Positions 15,268 through 23,634 are shown, numbered from the stretch's first letter. The stretch: DNA of 64,000 bases from Oceanithermus profundus DSM 14977 (GCF_000183745.1 NC_014761.1:1612001-1676000), one strand, 5' to 3'. Numbers and translations are program-made. Notes: generated by a model not told the origin, from the sequence alone.

Positions 15268-16224
15268 CTATCTTACGTCAAGGTCGGCACCGAACAGATC
15301 CACCAGCCCCTCCGCCGCGCCGATCCGCCAGGTGGTCCAGTTGTGGCCGCTGGGGTACTCGCGGTACTCGTGCGCCGTCCCCCGCTCCGCCAGCACCGCC
15401 GCGAAGCGGCGCGCCGGAGCCAGCAGCCACTCGAGCCGGCCCACCTGCAGCGCGACCCGTGCGGGGCCGCGCTCGGCCCGGCGGTAGCGTTCCGCAAGCC
15501 ACTCGGGGTCGCGGCGGGCGTCGCGCCCACCGGGTGCGGCCAGCAGCGCCGGGGACTGGGCGCCGACCCGCGCGAAGACGTCGGGGTGCTCGAGCCCCAG
15601 CCAGAGGGCCGCGAGCCCGCCCAGGCTCGCCCCCCACGCCCCCCAGGGGCCTCCGGGGCCGAACGCCGCCTCGACGGCGGGCAGGACGTCGTCGAGCAGG
15701 TGCCGCTCGAGCGCGGGGTCAAAGCGGTACTCGCGTTCGCGGTCCTCGGGCTCGCTGAAGACGAGCCGCAGCGGCACGATCGCCCCGTCGCGCCACAGCG
15801 CCTCGGCGGCGTGCGCCAGCCTGCCGATGCGGTGGTAGGCCACCCCGTCGAAGACGAGCAGCGAGGCCGCCGGACCCGCCGGGGGTTCGTAGACGACGAT
15901 CCGGCGACCGCCGGTGCGCAGCGGGTGCACCCGCCCCAGCAACGCCTTGGGGTACGAGGGGGGCGAGGGGGCGCCGCGCAGCCGCACGACGCGCGCGTAC
16001 GGGCGCCAGGGGTTCTGCGCCGACGCCGGGTTGTCGGGGTCGGCCAGGGGCGCGCCAGCGGCGTCCAGGAAGGCGTACTCCAGGATCGCCCCCCGCGGCA
16101 GCTCGAGCTCGACGGGGCCGCGCAGGGGCCAGGGATCGTGGGTCCAGTCGGTCACGTCGGCCACGAAGGCCACCGCACCCGCGGGCGGGGTGATCACGAC
16201 GCGGCGGCCCCGGACCTCGACCAT
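15268..16224 (-). CDS. Alpha/beta-hydrolase esterase (enterochelin esterase / esterase D type)
   Basis: 318 aa. The N-terminal ~90 residues (ITPPAGAVAFVADVTDWTHDPWPLRGPVELELPRGAILEYAFLDAAGAPLADPDNP) look like the early-set/CBM48-like domain that precedes the catalytic domain in enterochelin esterase-type proteins. The nucleophile elbow is GASLGGLAALWLGLEHPDVF, with the serine in GxSxGG, and the catalytic His is probably in YPSGHNWTTWR. The substrate (siderophore or other ester) is not known. The start is the ATG before VEVRGRRV; the open frame continues upstream but runs into the peroxiredoxin gene on the other strand. A weak AGAATA lies 6 nt upstream. Confidence 0.8.
   Translation of the reverse strand: MVEVRGRRVVITPPAGAVAFVADVTDWTHDPWPLRGPVELELPRGAILEYAFLDAAGAPLADPDNPASAQNPWRPYARVVRLRGAPSPPSYPKALLGRVHPLRTGGRRIVVYEPPAGPAASLLVFDGVAYHRIGRLAHAAEALWRDGAIVPLRLVFSEPEDREREYRFDPALERHLLDDVLPAVEAAFGPGGPWGAWGASLGGLAALWLGLEHPDVFARVGAQSPALLAAPGGRDARRDPEWLAERYRRAERGPARVALQVGRLEWLLAPARRFAAVLAERGTAHEYREYPSGHNWTTWRIGAAEGLVDLFGADLDVR
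15270..15275 (-). promoter_or_regulatory. -10 box for the TehB-like gene (leaderless type)
   Basis: TAAGAT on the minus strand, 6 nt before GTG 15263; it covers the stop region of the esterase gene. Confidence 0.45.
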
Positions 16225-16294
16225 CCCCCGTATTCTGCCACGCGTCACCTTTCCCGCGGCCCACCGGGGTAGGCTGGAACGCGGAGGGATCGAG

Positions 16295-16762
16295 ATGAGC
16301 GTAAACGTAGGCGACCCCATACCCCAGGCCACCGTGTTCAACAAGGACCTCGAGCCCGTCGACCTCGCCGCGTACGGTCGCGGCCGGCCGCTGGTGATCC
16401 TCTTCTTCCCCGGATCGTTCACCTCGGTCTGCGAGAAGGAGCTCTGCACCTTCCGCGACAGCATGGCGGCCTACAACGAGGTCGGCGCCCAGGTCGTGGG
16501 CATCAGCGTCGACACCCCGTTCTGCCAGGCGGCCTTCGCCGAGAAGAACCGCATCGACTACCCGCTGCTCTCCGACTTCAACAAGGAGGCCATCCGCGCC
16601 TTCGGCGTGGTGCTGCCCGAACTCAAGGGCCTCAAGGAGCTGGCGCAGCGCGCCGCCTTCGTAGCGGACGCCAAGGGGAAGATTCGCTGGGCCTGGATCG
16701 CCGACAATCCCGGCCAGGAACCGCCCTACGACGAGGTCGCGGCGGCCGTCCGCGCCCTCTAG
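16295..16762 (+). CDS. Peroxiredoxin, AhpE/BCP-like
   Basis: 155 aa. The signature FFPGSFTSVCEKELC gives the peroxidatic Cys46 and a second Cys51 five residues on, the CxxxxC spacing of atypical two-Cys BCP/AhpE-type enzymes. Other family motifs: GISVDTPFCQAAFAEKNRIDYPLLSDFNKEAIRAFGV and RAAFVADAKGKIRWAWI. It removes hydroperoxides in the cytoplasm. Start ATG with GGAGGGA upstream; TAGGCT at 16270-16275 may be its -10 box. A GC-rich stem-loop follows the stop. This is the second, different peroxiredoxin in the window. Confidence 0.93.
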   Translation: MSVNVGDPIPQATVFNKDLEPVDLAAYGRGRPLVILFFPGSFTSVCEKELCTFRDSMAAYNEVGAQVVGISVDTPFCQAAFAEKNRIDYPLLSDFNKEAIRAFGVVLPELKGLKELAQRAAFVADAKGKIRWAWIADNPGQEPPYDEVAAAVRAL

Positions 16763-16767
16763 CCCGC

Positions 16768-16790
16768 ACGCCCCGCCTCCGCGGGGCGTT
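16768..16790 (+). terminator. Weak terminator hairpin after the AhpE-like gene
   Basis: 9-bp stem ACGCCCCGC / GCGGGGCGT with loop CTCC. The following TTAT is shared with the -10 box TATGCT of the next gene. Confidence 0.5.
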
Positions 16791-16795
16791 ATGCT
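16790..16795 (+). promoter_or_regulatory. -10 box for the alcohol dehydrogenase gene (leaderless type)
   Basis: TATGCT, 6 nt before the ATG at 16802; it begins within the last base of the terminator hairpin region. Confidence 0.5.
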
Positions 16796-16801
16796 GAACC
16801 C

Positions 16802-17842
16802 ATGCAAGCCGTGGTCATGAACGCCCGCGGCGGGCCCGGGGTGCTCGGGCCCGCCACGCTGCCCGATCCCGAACCGGGGCCGGGCGAGGTGCGCGTGCGC
16901 GTACGCGCGGTCGCGCTCAACCACCTCGACGTCTGGGTGCGCAAGGGGGCGGCCTCGCCCGAGCTGCCGCTGCCGCACGTCCTGGGCTCCGACGTCAGCG
17001 GCGTCGTGGACGCGTTGGGTCCGGGCGTGGAGGCGGACCTGCTGGGCCGCGAGGTCGTGCTGAATCCCGGCCTCTCCTGCGGGCGGTGCGAAGCCTGCCT
17101 GGCGGGACGCGACAACCTCTGCGGCGAGTACCGGATCCTCGGCGAACACGTCTGGGGCGGGTACGCCGAGTACGTCGTCGTTCCCCAGGCCAACCTCCTC
17201 CCCAAACCGGCGAACCTGAGCTTCGAAGAGGCCGCCGCGGTGCCGCTCGTCTTCCTGACCGCGTGGCAGATGGTGGTCGACAAGCTGAAGGTGCGCCCGG
17301 GCGAGTGGCTGCTCGTCATGGCCGCGGGCTCGGGCGTGGGCAGCGCGGCGCTGCAGATCGGGCGGCTCTTCGGCGCCCGGGTGCTCGCCGCCGCGGGCAG
17401 CGAGGAGAAGCTGGAGCGGGCGCGGGCGCTGGGGGCGGAACAGACGGTGAACTACCGCGAACCCGGCTGGCACCGGCGGGTGCGCGAGCTCACCGGCGGC
17501 GGCGCGCACGCGGTGGCCGACCATACCGGCGCCGAGTTCTGGGAAGGGGTCCTCAAGGCCACCCGCAACGGAGGCCGGATCGCGCTCGTCGGGGCGTCCT
17601 CCGGCTACCTGGCCCAGACCCCGCTGGCCCACGTCTTCTACCGCCAGCTGACGATCTACGGCTCGACGATGGGCTCGAAGGCGCGCCTCTTCGAGGTGAT
17701 GCGCCACGTCCAGGCCGGGGCGCTTCGCCCGGTGGTGGGCCGGGTGCTGCCGCTCGCAGAGGCGGCCCGGGGCCACGCGCTGCTGGAAGACCGCGCCGTC
17801 TTCGGCAAGGTGGTGCTGACCGTGGGCGACGATCAAAGGTAA
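16802..17842 (+). CDS. Zinc-containing alcohol dehydrogenase / quinone oxidoreductase family protein
   Basis: 346 aa MDR-superfamily NAD(P)H oxidoreductase. N-terminal GroES-like domain with NHLDVWVRKG and VLGSDVSGVV. The structural-zinc type cluster LSCGRCEACLAGRDNLCGEY is present. The Rossmann loop is AAGSGVGSAALQIGRLFGARVLAAAGSEEKLERARALGAEQTVNYRE. The catalytic-zinc Cys of classical ADHs is not obvious at NHLD, so the protein may be quinone reductase-like. The substrate cannot be assigned. Start ATG lies 6 nt after TATGCT. Confidence 0.85.
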   Translation: MQAVVMNARGGPGVLGPATLPDPEPGPGEVRVRVRAVALNHLDVWVRKGAASPELPLPHVLGSDVSGVVDALGPGVEADLLGREVVLNPGLSCGRCEACLAGRDNLCGEYRILGEHVWGGYAEYVVVPQANLLPKPANLSFEEAAAVPLVFLTAWQMVVDKLKVRPGEWLLVMAAGSGVGSAALQIGRLFGARVLAAAGSEEKLERARALGAEQTVNYREPGWHRRVRELTGGGAHAVADHTGAEFWEGVLKATRNGGRIALVGASSGYLAQTPLAHVFYRQLTIYGSTMGSKARLFEVMRHVQAGALRPVVGRVLPLAEAARGHALLEDRAVFGKVVLTVGDDQR

Positions 17843-17899
17843 TCCAAGAAACACCCGGCGCGCCCGGCCCGCGGTACCTTGGTGCGGAAGGGGGACGAC

Positions 17900-18079
17900 A
17901 TGGACCGCAACGCAAAGCAGGGCCGCCCCGCCGTTCGCCTGGCCTTGGGCGCCGGGCTGCTGCTCGTCTACTTCTCCGGCTGGCCCGGACAAGCCCTCGG
18001 CCTCATGATTCTGACCGCCGCCGTCGTCTTGATCGCCGGCGCGGCCCGCTCGTACTGGGCGGCCAGGCCCCGCCGCTGA
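17900..18079 (+). CDS. Small membrane protein, DUF2892/YgaP-tail-like (copy 1)
   Basis: 59 aa. Two hydrophobic helices (LALGAGLLLVYFSGWPGQALGLMILTAAVVLIAGAARSYWA) flanked by basic residues. The pattern resembles DUF2892, whose members are two-helix inner-membrane proteins, here without the C-terminal cysteines of the second copy. A GGAAGGGGG stretch lies before the ATG. A probable paralogue follows 100 bp downstream. Confidence 0.65.
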   Translation: MDRNAKQGRPAVRLALGAGLLLVYFSGWPGQALGLMILTAAVVLIAGAARSYWAARPRR

Positions 18080-18181
18080 CCTTTGGCGCCGCAGGCACCG
18101 CGTTCCCGGACGGAGCGCAAAGGTGGCTTGGGGAACGCACGCGCCGCCGCCTTCTGCTAGGCTTGAAGAGGAGGTGACATC

Positions 18182-18391
18182 ATGGGCTGCAACGTTGGGA
18201 AGGGAGATCAGATCTTCCGTTTCGTGCTCGGTGTGGTGCTGCTCCTCGCCTACTTCCTGGGCTGGATCGCCGGTACCTGGGGTACGGTCGCGCTCATCGT
18301 CGGCATCATCCTGGTGGTCACGGCCGCTTTCCGCTTCTGCCCGCTGTACCGCCTGCTCGGGGTCAACACCTGCGAGCCGCAGAAGGGCTGA
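18182..18391 (+). CDS. DUF2892 family membrane protein (copy 2)
   Basis: 69 aa. MGCNVGKGDQIFRFVLGVVL followed by a second helix and FRFCPLYRLLGVNTCEPQKG: two membrane helices and a C-terminal CPLY...C pattern typical of DUF2892 proteins. Strong Shine-Dalgarno AGGAGGTGA before the ATG; TAGGCT at 18158-18163 may be its promoter box. Function of the family is unknown; some members are fused to rhodanese domains (YgaP), which suggests sulphur or thiol chemistry. Confidence 0.85.
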   Translation: MGCNVGKGDQIFRFVLGVVLLLAYFLGWIAGTWGTVALIVGIILVVTAAFRFCPLYRLLGVNTCEPQKG

Positions 18392-18406
18392 GGCCCGCAC
18401 GTCCGG

Positions 18407-18438
18407 AAACGGCGCGGGCGCGCCCGCGCCGTTTCGTT
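18407..18438 (+). terminator. Rho-independent terminator after the DUF2892 gene
   Basis: A 28-bp perfect palindrome at 18407-18434 (arms begin AAACGGCGCGGG) followed by CGTTTG. Confidence 0.75.
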
Positions 18439-18454
18439 TGCCGGGCGCATAGAG

Positions 18455-18460
18455 TATGAT
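18455..18460 (+). promoter_or_regulatory. -10 box for the NYN-domain gene (leaderless type)
   Basis: TATGAT, 6 nt before GTG 18467. Confidence 0.55.
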
Positions 18461-18466
18461 GGGCGC

Positions 18467-19036
18467 GTGGATAGATTGGCTTTGTTTATTGACGGCTCGT
18501 TCGTGTACAACTGCGCCAAGCGGATGGGCTGGAACGTGGACCATCGCAAGGTGATCGAGCACTTCCCTTCCGGTTTCGCGCTCTTCAACGCCTTCTACTA
18601 CGCGCCGATCACCGACTGGAACGACGAACGGCAACAAAAGTTCCTGGACGCCCTGATCTTCATGGGCTACTCGGTGCGCTCGCGCGAGGTGCGCGGCGAG
18701 GCGCCCAGCTTCGAGGCGCACATCGCCACCGACCTGCTCATCACCGCCCCCCGCTGGGACGTGGCGCTCCTCGCGAGCGGCGCGGCGCAGCTGGTGCCCG
18801 CGGTGGAGGCGGTGCGCACGATGGGCAAGGAGGTGCACCTTCTGGGCATTCCCGAGCTCGTCGACCTCGACATCCGCAGCGCCACCGACCGCTTCATCGA
18901 CCTCAAGGAATACCGGGAGCTGCTCGAGCGCGAGGGCGGCGGCCGCCGCGTTTTCCCCGACGTGACCCAGGAGCTCGCGAACACCGAAAACGCGGGTGCC
19001 GAGGCCTCCGAGGAGCCCCGAACCGAAGAGGGCTAG
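18467..19036 (+). CDS. NYN-domain (LabA/DUF88-type) putative RNase
   Basis: 189 aa. LALFIDGSFVYNCAKRMGWNVDHRKVIEH matches the NYN/PIN-like fold: the acidic residue in FIDGS and later VALLASGAAQLVPAVEAVRTMGKEVHLLGIPELVDLDIRSATDRFIDL, the DUF88 hallmark, although the usual SGDGD loop is SGAAQ here, so a metal-binding acidic residue may be missing. Family members are putative nucleases of RNA turnover. The acidic C-terminal tail (EEPRTEEG) is probably disordered. Start GTG fits the TATGAT-6 nt arrangement. Confidence 0.8.
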   Translation: MDRLALFIDGSFVYNCAKRMGWNVDHRKVIEHFPSGFALFNAFYYAPITDWNDERQQKFLDALIFMGYSVRSREVRGEAPSFEAHIATDLLITAPRWDVALLASGAAQLVPAVEAVRTMGKEVHLLGIPELVDLDIRSATDRFIDLKEYRELLEREGGGRRVFPDVTQELANTENAGAEASEEPRTEEG

Positions 19037-19055
19037 TCCGGCCGGAAACGACGAG

Positions 19056-19075
19056 CGCCGCCCCTTGGGGCGGCG
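19056..19075. terminator. Shared stem-loop between the NYN gene and rplQ
   Basis: 9-bp stem CGCCGCCCC / GGGGCGGCG with a TT loop between convergent genes. T-tails are weak on both sides, so termination strength is uncertain. Confidence 0.5.
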
Positions 19076-19096
19076 TCGCCTTGTGCGCCGGCGGCG

Positions 19097-19453
19097 CTAC
19101 TCGACGAGTTCGATGATGCAGAGCTGGGTCCCGTCCCCGCGCCGGCGCTCGGCCAGCTTGAGGATGCGGGTGTAGCCGCCGTTGCGCTCGGCGTAGCGGG
19201 GGGCGATGTCGTCGAAGAGGCGGCGCACCACGTCGAGGTCGTGAATCTCGCGGATCACCTGGCGGCGGGCGGAGAGGTCGCCGCGCTTGGCCTTGGTGAT
19301 CAGCGGCTCGACGAAGCGGCGCAGCTCCTTGGCCTTGGGGATCGTGGTGCGGATGCGCCCGTGCCGCAGGAGCTCCGTGGCCATGTTGCGGAACATCGCG
19401 CGACGGTGATCGCTGAAGCGGTTGAGTTTGCGTCCGGTCTTCATGTGGCGCAT
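19097..19453 (-). CDS. rplQ: 50S ribosomal protein L17
   Basis: 118 aa. Starts [20 protein letters not shown], the universal L17 opening, then [35 protein letters not shown]. It lines the peptide exit tunnel region of the large subunit. Last gene of the super-operon. It starts 3 nt after the rpoA stop, and its Shine-Dalgarno AAGGAG lies in the last rpoA codons, so translation is probably coupled. Confidence 0.97.
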   Translation of the reverse strand: MRHMKTGRKLNRFSDHRRAMFRNMATELLRHGRIRTTIPKAKELRRFVEPLITKAKRGDLSARRQVIREIHDLDVVRRLFDDIAPRYAERNGGYTRILKLAERRRGDGTQLCIIELVE

Positions 19454-19456
19454 GGC

Positions 19457-20425
19457 TTACTCCTTTAACGCGAGACCGAGCGCGGCGAGGCGCTCCTTGA
19501 TCTCTTCCACGCTGCGCTCCCCGATGCCGGGCACCTTTTTGAGCTCGCGTTCGGTGAGCGCGGTCAGGTTGGCCACCGAGTCGATGCCCTCTTCGCGGAG
19601 GTTGTGCAGCACGCGGGTCGAAAGGCCCAGGTCCTCGAGCGCGATGCCCTCACGGCCGGGCTCGGCCGCGGCCTCTTCGGGTTCGGCGGGCGCGGCTTCG
19701 GGCGCCGGCGCCTCCGCCGCCTCGGGCTCGGGGGCGGCCTGCGGCGCGAGCTGGTCGAAGTAGCCCAGCTGCCCGCGCAGGATCTCGACCGCCTGCGCCA
19801 GGGCGGCGTCGGGGGTGACCGAGCCGTCCGTCCAGATGCGCAGGATCAGCTTGTCCAGGTCGGTGCGCTGGCCCAGACGGGTGTCCTCGACGTGGAAGGC
19901 CACGCGCTTGATCGGCGAGAAGAGGGCGTCGACGGGGATCGAGTTGATGCGGTCCTTGATGCCGTGCTTCTCCGCCGCCACGTAGCCCACGCCCTCGTCG
20001 ACGCGCACTTCCATGACCAGCTTGGCGCCTTCGCCCAGGGTGGCGATGTAGAGGTCGGGGTTGACGAGCTCGGCGCTCGAGGGCACGACCAGGTCGCGCG
20101 CGTAGACCTCGCGCGGCCCCTCGACGCGCAGCAGCAGCGTCTTGGAACCGGGCTCGTGGAACTTGACGATCAGCTCCTTGAGGTTGAGGACGATCTGGAC
20201 CACGTCCTCCTTGATGCCGGGCAGGGTCGCGAACTCGTGCAGCGCGTCTTCGATGTAGACGCTCGTGACCGCGGTACCGGGAATCGAGGACATCAGGATG
20301 CGGCGCAGCGGGTTGCCCAGGGTGACGCCAAAGCCGCGCTCCAGGGGCTCGAGCACGAACTCGCCGTAGTTCCCCTCGACGCGGGAAGTCAGTACCGGGG
20401 CTTTCGCCGTTAAGGTTTCCAACAA
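19457..20425 (-). CDS. rpoA: RNA polymerase alpha subunit
   Basis: 322 aa. N-terminal assembly domain (LEPLERGFGVTLGNPLRRILMSSIPGTAVTSVYIEDALHEF...RIWTDGSVTP), an Ala/Glu/Pro-rich linker at about residues 235-262, then the C-terminal UP-element binding domain (LEDLGLSTRVLHNLREEGIDSVANLTALTERELKKVPGIGERSVEEIKERL). The start appears to be TTG at 20425 (TTG-TTG-GAA), with AAAGGAGG at 20431-20438, 5 nt upstream. No ATG or GTG is available in frame near this point before the rpsD stop. A second TTG, one codon later, is possible. Confidence 0.97.
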   Translation of the reverse strand: MLETLTAKAPVLTSRVEGNYGEFVLEPLERGFGVTLGNPLRRILMSSIPGTAVTSVYIEDALHEFATLPGIKEDVVQIVLNLKELIVKFHEPGSKTLLLRVEGPREVYARDLVVPSSAELVNPDLYIATLGEGAKLVMEVRVDEGVGYVAAEKHGIKDRINSIPVDALFSPIKRVAFHVEDTRLGQRTDLDKLILRIWTDGSVTPDAALAQAVEILRGQLGYFDQLAPQAAPEPEAAEAPAPEAAPAEPEEAAAEPGREGIALEDLGLSTRVLHNLREEGIDSVANLTALTERELKKVPGIGERSVEEIKERLAALGLALKE

Positions 20426-20436
20426 GACCGCCTCCT

Positions 20437-21066
20437 TTACCTCGAGTAGTACTCGATGACCAACTGCTCGTTGACGGGCAGGGCCAGGTCCTCACGCTCG
20501 GGCAGGCGCAGGAACTTGCCCACCATCTTCTCGGGGTCGAACTCCAGCCAGGGCCCGGTCTTGCGGCCCTTGGCCGCCTCCGCGTTGGCCTGGATGGCGC
20601 CGATCTTCTTGCCCGCCTCGGTCACGGCGATCACGTCGCCGGGGCGCACCCGGTAGCTGGGCACGGTGACCTTGCGGCCGCCCACGGCGATGTGGCCGTG
20701 CCGCACCAGCTGGCGCGCCTGCTTGCGGCTGCTGGCGATGCCCAGACGGTAAACGACGTTGTCGAGGCGGCTCTCGAGCAGGCGCAGGAAGACCGTACCG
20801 GTCACGCCCTTCTTCTTCGAGGCCTCCTCGAAGAGGTTGCGGAACTGCTTCTCGCTGATGCCGTAGATGCGGCGCATCTTCTGCTTCTCGCGCAACCGCA
20901 CCGCGTAGTCGCTCGGACGGCGGGCGCGGCGCTGACCGTGCTGCCCCGGCGCGTAGGGCCGGCGCTCGATGGCGCACTTGGGGCTGTAGCAGCGGTCGCC
21001 CTTGAGGTAGAGTTTCACGCCTTCACGGCGGCAAAGCCGGCAAACGGGACCAATGTATCTGCCCAT
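20437..21066 (-). CDS. rpsD: 30S ribosomal protein S4 (zinc-binding form)
   Basis: 209 aa. [20 protein letters not shown] continues to a zinc site with Cys9, Cys12, Cys26 and Cys31, as in T. thermophilus S4. The S4 RNA-binding domain is [48 protein letters not shown]. It binds 16S rRNA early in assembly, and in Escherichia coli also represses the alpha operon. Lies between rpsK and rpoA in the usual order. Confidence 0.97.
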   Translation of the reverse strand: MGRYIGPVCRLCRREGVKLYLKGDRCYSPKCAIERRPYAPGQHGQRRARRPSDYAVRLREKQKMRRIYGISEKQFRNLFEEASKKKGVTGTVFLRLLESRLDNVVYRLGIASSRKQARQLVRHGHIAVGGRKVTVPSYRVRPGDVIAVTEAGKKIGAIQANAEAAKGRKTGPWLEFDPEKMVGKFLRLPEREDLALPVNEQLVIEYYSR

Positions 21067-21079
21067 GGTTCAGCTCCTC

Positions 21080-21475
21080 CTACGCCCGCTTCTTCTTGCG
21101 GGGACGGCATCCGTTGTGGGGGACCGGGGTATCGTCGACGATGGACCGCACCTGCAGCCCGCTGGCCTGGAGGGCGCGGATCGCCTGCTCGCGCCCCGCG
21201 CCGGTGCCCCGAACCACGACGTCGACCTGGGTCATGCCGAAGTTCTGCGCCTTCTTGGCGGCGTCCATCGCGGCCAGCTGCGCGGCGTAGGGGGTGCCTT
21301 TACGGCTGCCCTTGTAACCGATCACGCCACCCGAGGACCAGGTTACGGGGTTCCCGTCCAGGTCGGTGATCGTGATGATCGTGTTGTTGTAGGTCGCGTG
21401 GATGAACGCCTTCCCGTGCGCGACCTGCTTCTTGACCTTTTTTCGCGTCGTTCTGGTTTTCTTAGCCTTGGCCAT
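21080..21475 (-). CDS. rpsK: 30S ribosomal protein S11
   Basis: 131 aa. Basic N-terminal tail [21 protein letters not shown], then [47 protein letters not shown] and the C-terminal [19 protein letters not shown]. It sits on the platform of the small subunit near the Shine-Dalgarno helix. Preceded by a 90-bp gap holding a promoter and a leader, with SD GGAGGAG close to the ATG. Confidence 0.97.
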   Translation of the reverse strand: MAKAKKTRTTRKKVKKQVAHGKAFIHATYNNTIITITDLDGNPVTWSSGGVIGYKGSRKGTPYAAQLAAMDAAKKAQNFGMTQVDVVVRGTGAGREQAIRALQASGLQVRSIVDDTPVPHNGCRPRKKKRA

Positions 21476-21565
21476 ACTCTCCTCCTTGGAGTATCAACTG
21501 GCCCTCGCCGCACCGGCGGCTGGAGCAACCTTAGGAGTGTACCCGATCTTCATCCGGTACGCAAG
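21476..21565 (-). promoter_or_regulatory. Internal promoter and leader upstream of rpsK
   Basis: Within the operon, the minus strand carries TTGCGT (21564-21559), 17-bp spacer, TACACT (21541-21536), then about 55 nt of leader with a GCCGC-CGGT-GCGGC hairpin and a TACTCC segment that could pair with the GGAGGA of the rpsK ribosome-binding site. The -35 overlaps the rpsM stop. It could give separate control of rpsK-rpsD-rpoA-rplQ. Confidence 0.55.
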
Positions 21566-21946
21566 CTACTTGCGCGGCGCCTTCTTCTTGCCGGCGACGG
21601 TGCGCTTCGGCCCCTTGCGGGTGCGGGCGTTGGTCTTGGTCTTCTGCCCGCGCACCGGCAGGCCGCGGCGGTGGCGCAGCCCGCGATAGCAGCCGATGTC
21701 CATGAGCCGCTTGATGTTCGACTGCACCTCGCTGCGGAGCTCGCCCTCGAGCTTCCACTTGTTCTCGACGTAGTCGCGCAGCTTCACCACGTCCTGCTCG
21801 GAAAGGTCCTTGACGCGGATGGAGCCGTCGATTCCGGTGGCCTCGAGCGCCTCCTTGGCGCGGGTGCGGCCGATGCCGTAGATGTAGGTCAGCGCGATCT
21901 CCACGCGCTTGTTCCTGGGAATTTCAACACCTGCGATACGAGCCAT
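21566..21946 (-). CDS. rpsM: 30S ribosomal protein S13
   Basis: 126 aa. [20 protein letters not shown] and [19 protein letters not shown] at the start, [39 protein letters not shown] at the basic C-terminus, which contacts the P-site tRNA. It forms intersubunit bridges in the head of the 30S. Start ATG with a GAGG-containing ribosome-binding site. Confidence 0.97.
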   Translation of the reverse strand: MARIAGVEIPRNKRVEIALTYIYGIGRTRAKEALEATGIDGSIRVKDLSEQDVVKLRDYVENKWKLEGELRSEVQSNIKRLMDIGCYRGLRHRRGLPVRGQKTKTNARTRKGPKRTVAGKKKAPRK

Positions 21947-21960
21947 GCTGCCTCCTCACC

Positions 21961-22074
21961 TCACCCCTGGCGCTGCTTGTGCTTGGGGTTCTCACAGATC
22001 ACGTAGACCCGGCCGTGGCGGCGGATCACCTTGCACTTGTCGCACATCTTCTTGACCGAAGCACGCACTTTCAT
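21961..22074 (-). CDS. rpmJ: 50S ribosomal protein L36 (zinc form)
   Basis: 37 aa, read directly from the sequence: [20 protein letters not shown] followed by [17 protein letters not shown]. The zinc ligands are Cys11, Cys14, Cys27 and His32, the C+ form of L36. It lies between infA and rpsM, its usual place. Confidence 0.96.
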   Translation of the reverse strand: MKVRASVKKMCDKCKVIRRHGRVYVICENPKHKQRQG

Positions 22075-22083
22075 GACCAAACC

Positions 22084-22302
22084 TCACTTCCGGTAGATGA
22101 TTCTTCCCTTGCTGGGGTCGTAGGGGGTAATCTCCACCACCACGCGGTCGCCCGGCAGGATGCGGATGTAGTGCATGCGCATCTTTCCCGAAACGTAGGC
22201 CAGAATCTCGAGGCCCGAGTCCAGCTTGACCTTGAACTGGGTGTTGGGCAGCGCCTCCAGGACGACGCCCTCCGCGCGTATGGTGTCTTTTTCCTTCGCC
22301 AC
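22084..22302 (-). CDS. infA: Translation initiation factor IF-1
   Basis: 72 aa, full length: an S1-like OB fold [20 protein letters not shown]..., [50 protein letters not shown]. It occupies the A site of the 30S subunit during initiation. Located between map and rpmJ. Confidence 0.97.
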   Translation of the reverse strand: MAKEKDTIRAEGVVLEALPNTQFKVKLDSGLEILAYVSGKMRMHYIRILPGDRVVVEITPYDPSKGRIIYRK

Positions 22303-22312
22303 TCTGCTCCCC

Positions 22313-23065
22313 CTAGCGTCTTCCCGTCAAAAGCCTTGGGCCGCTCTCGGTGACCGCCACCGTGTTTTCGTAGTGGGCAGCGAGGTTCCCCCGCCCGCTG
22401 CTGGCGGTCCAGCCATCTTCCAATACTACTACAGGCGCGGCGTGCAGGGTCACCATCGGCTCGATGGCCAGGGTCATCCCCGGGCGCAGCTTGGGCCCCA
22501 CGCCGGGCCGGCCGAAGTTGGGCAGCTGCGGGTCCTCGTGCATCTCGCTGCCGATGCCGTGGCCCACGAACTCGCGCACCACCCAGAAGCCCGCATCCTC
22601 CACGTGCTGCTGAATGGCGGCGGAGACGTCGCCGAGCCGCGCGCCCGGACGCGCCGCCTCGAACCCCTTCCAGAAGCTCTCCTCGGTCACCCGGATGAGG
22701 CGCGCCGCCTCTTCGGAGACCGCGCCCACCGGAAAGGTGCGGGCCATGTCGGCGGCGTAGCCCCCGTAGAAGAGCCCCACGTCCACCGAGAGGATCTCGC
22801 CCTCCTCGAGCGGCCGCTCCGAGGGGATGCCGTGCACGACGACCTCGTTCGGCGAGGCGCAGATCGTGGCCGGAAAGCCGTAGAGGCCCAGGAAGGCCGG
22901 CTTGGCCCCCTGCGCCTCGATCCCCTCGCGGGCGATGCGGTCGAGCTCGAGCGTGCTCACCCCCGGGCGCACGGCCTCGGCGATGCGGTCCATCACCTCG
23001 GTGAGGCGCGCGCCGGCCTCGGCCATGCGCTCGATCTCGGCGGGGCTCTTGAGGACGATCGGCAC
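22313..23065 (-). CDS. map: Methionine aminopeptidase, type I
   Basis: 250 aa. Removes the N-terminal Met of nascent proteins using two metal ions. Metal ligands are visible: Asp in [17 protein letters not shown] (two Asp), His in [20 protein letters not shown], Glu in [11 protein letters not shown] and the last Glu in [17 protein letters not shown]. The GTG start overlaps the adk stop by 1 nt (TAGTG). Confidence 0.97.
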   Translation of the reverse strand: MPIVLKSPAEIERMAEAGARLTEVMDRIAEAVRPGVSTLELDRIAREGIEAQGAKPAFLGLYGFPATICASPNEVVVHGIPSERPLEEGEILSVDVGLFYGGYAADMARTFPVGAVSEEAARLIRVTEESFWKGFEAARPGARLGDVSAAIQQHVEDAGFWVVREFVGHGIGSEMHEDPQLPNFGRPGVGPKLRPGMTLAIEPMVTLHAAPVVVLEDGWTASSGRGNLAAHYENTVAVTESGPRLLTGRR

Positions 23066-23634
23066 TAGAGCGCCTCCCGGATGCGGCAGTAGATCCGGCC
23101 GGGGTCGCCCAGGCCGTCGATGCGCTTCAGCACCCCGCGCGCGGCGTAGTAGTCGACGAGCGGCTGGGTCTGCTCACGGTAGACCTCGAGCCGGCGGCGG
23201 ATCGTCGCCTCGTTGTCGTCGGCGCGGCCCTCGAGCTCGGCGCGCTTCAGCATCCGCCGCACCAGCTCGTCCTCGGGCACCTCGAGCAGCAGCGCCGCGT
23301 TCACCGGGGCGCCCAGCTCGGCCAGCAGGGCGTCGAGCGCCTCGGCCTGGCGGGTGGTGCGCGGGAAGCCGTCGAAGATGGCGCGGACCTCGGGCATCCC
23401 CGCCAGCTCCTCGCGGATGATGGCGAGGATCAGGTCGTCGGGCACGAGATCCCCGCGCTCCATGATCGGCCCCGCCTGGCGCCCCAGCTCGGTGCCGCGG
23501 GCCACGTGGTCGCGCAGGATGTCGCCGGTCGAGATCTTAACCAGGCCCAGGTCGTCCGCGAGCCGGGCCGCCTGGGTGCCCTTGCCGGCACCCGGCGGCC
23601 CCAGGAAGATCACGACCATCGACCCCGCGGCCAT
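23065..23634 (-). CDS. adk: Adenylate kinase
   Basis: 189 aa, the short form without the LID insertion: the LID region is just GRADDNEATIRRRLEVYREQTQPL. P-loop GPPGAGKGTQ, the AMP-binding KISTGDILRDHVARGTELG and IFDGFPRTTRQAEALD are all present. Converts ATP and AMP into two ADP. The ATG at 23634 overlaps the secY stop (TGATG) and has GGAGGAAC 6-8 nt upstream; an internal ATG at 23619 (MVVIFLGPPG) would give the more usual N-terminus. Confidence 0.96.
   Translation of the reverse strand: MAAGSMVVIFLGPPGAGKGTQAARLADDLGLVKISTGDILRDHVARGTELGRQAGPIMERGDLVPDDLILAIIREELAGMPEVRAIFDGFPRTTRQAEALDALLAELGAPVNAALLLEVPEDELVRRMLKRAELEGRADDNEATIRRRLEVYREQTQPLVDYYAARGVLKRIDGLGDPGRIYCRIREAL

Noticed and set aside
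15719-18838. 1039-codon minus-strand open frame across several plus-strand genes
   Set aside because: It is antisense to the peroxiredoxin, ADH, DUF2892 and NYN genes, each of which has clear family motifs.
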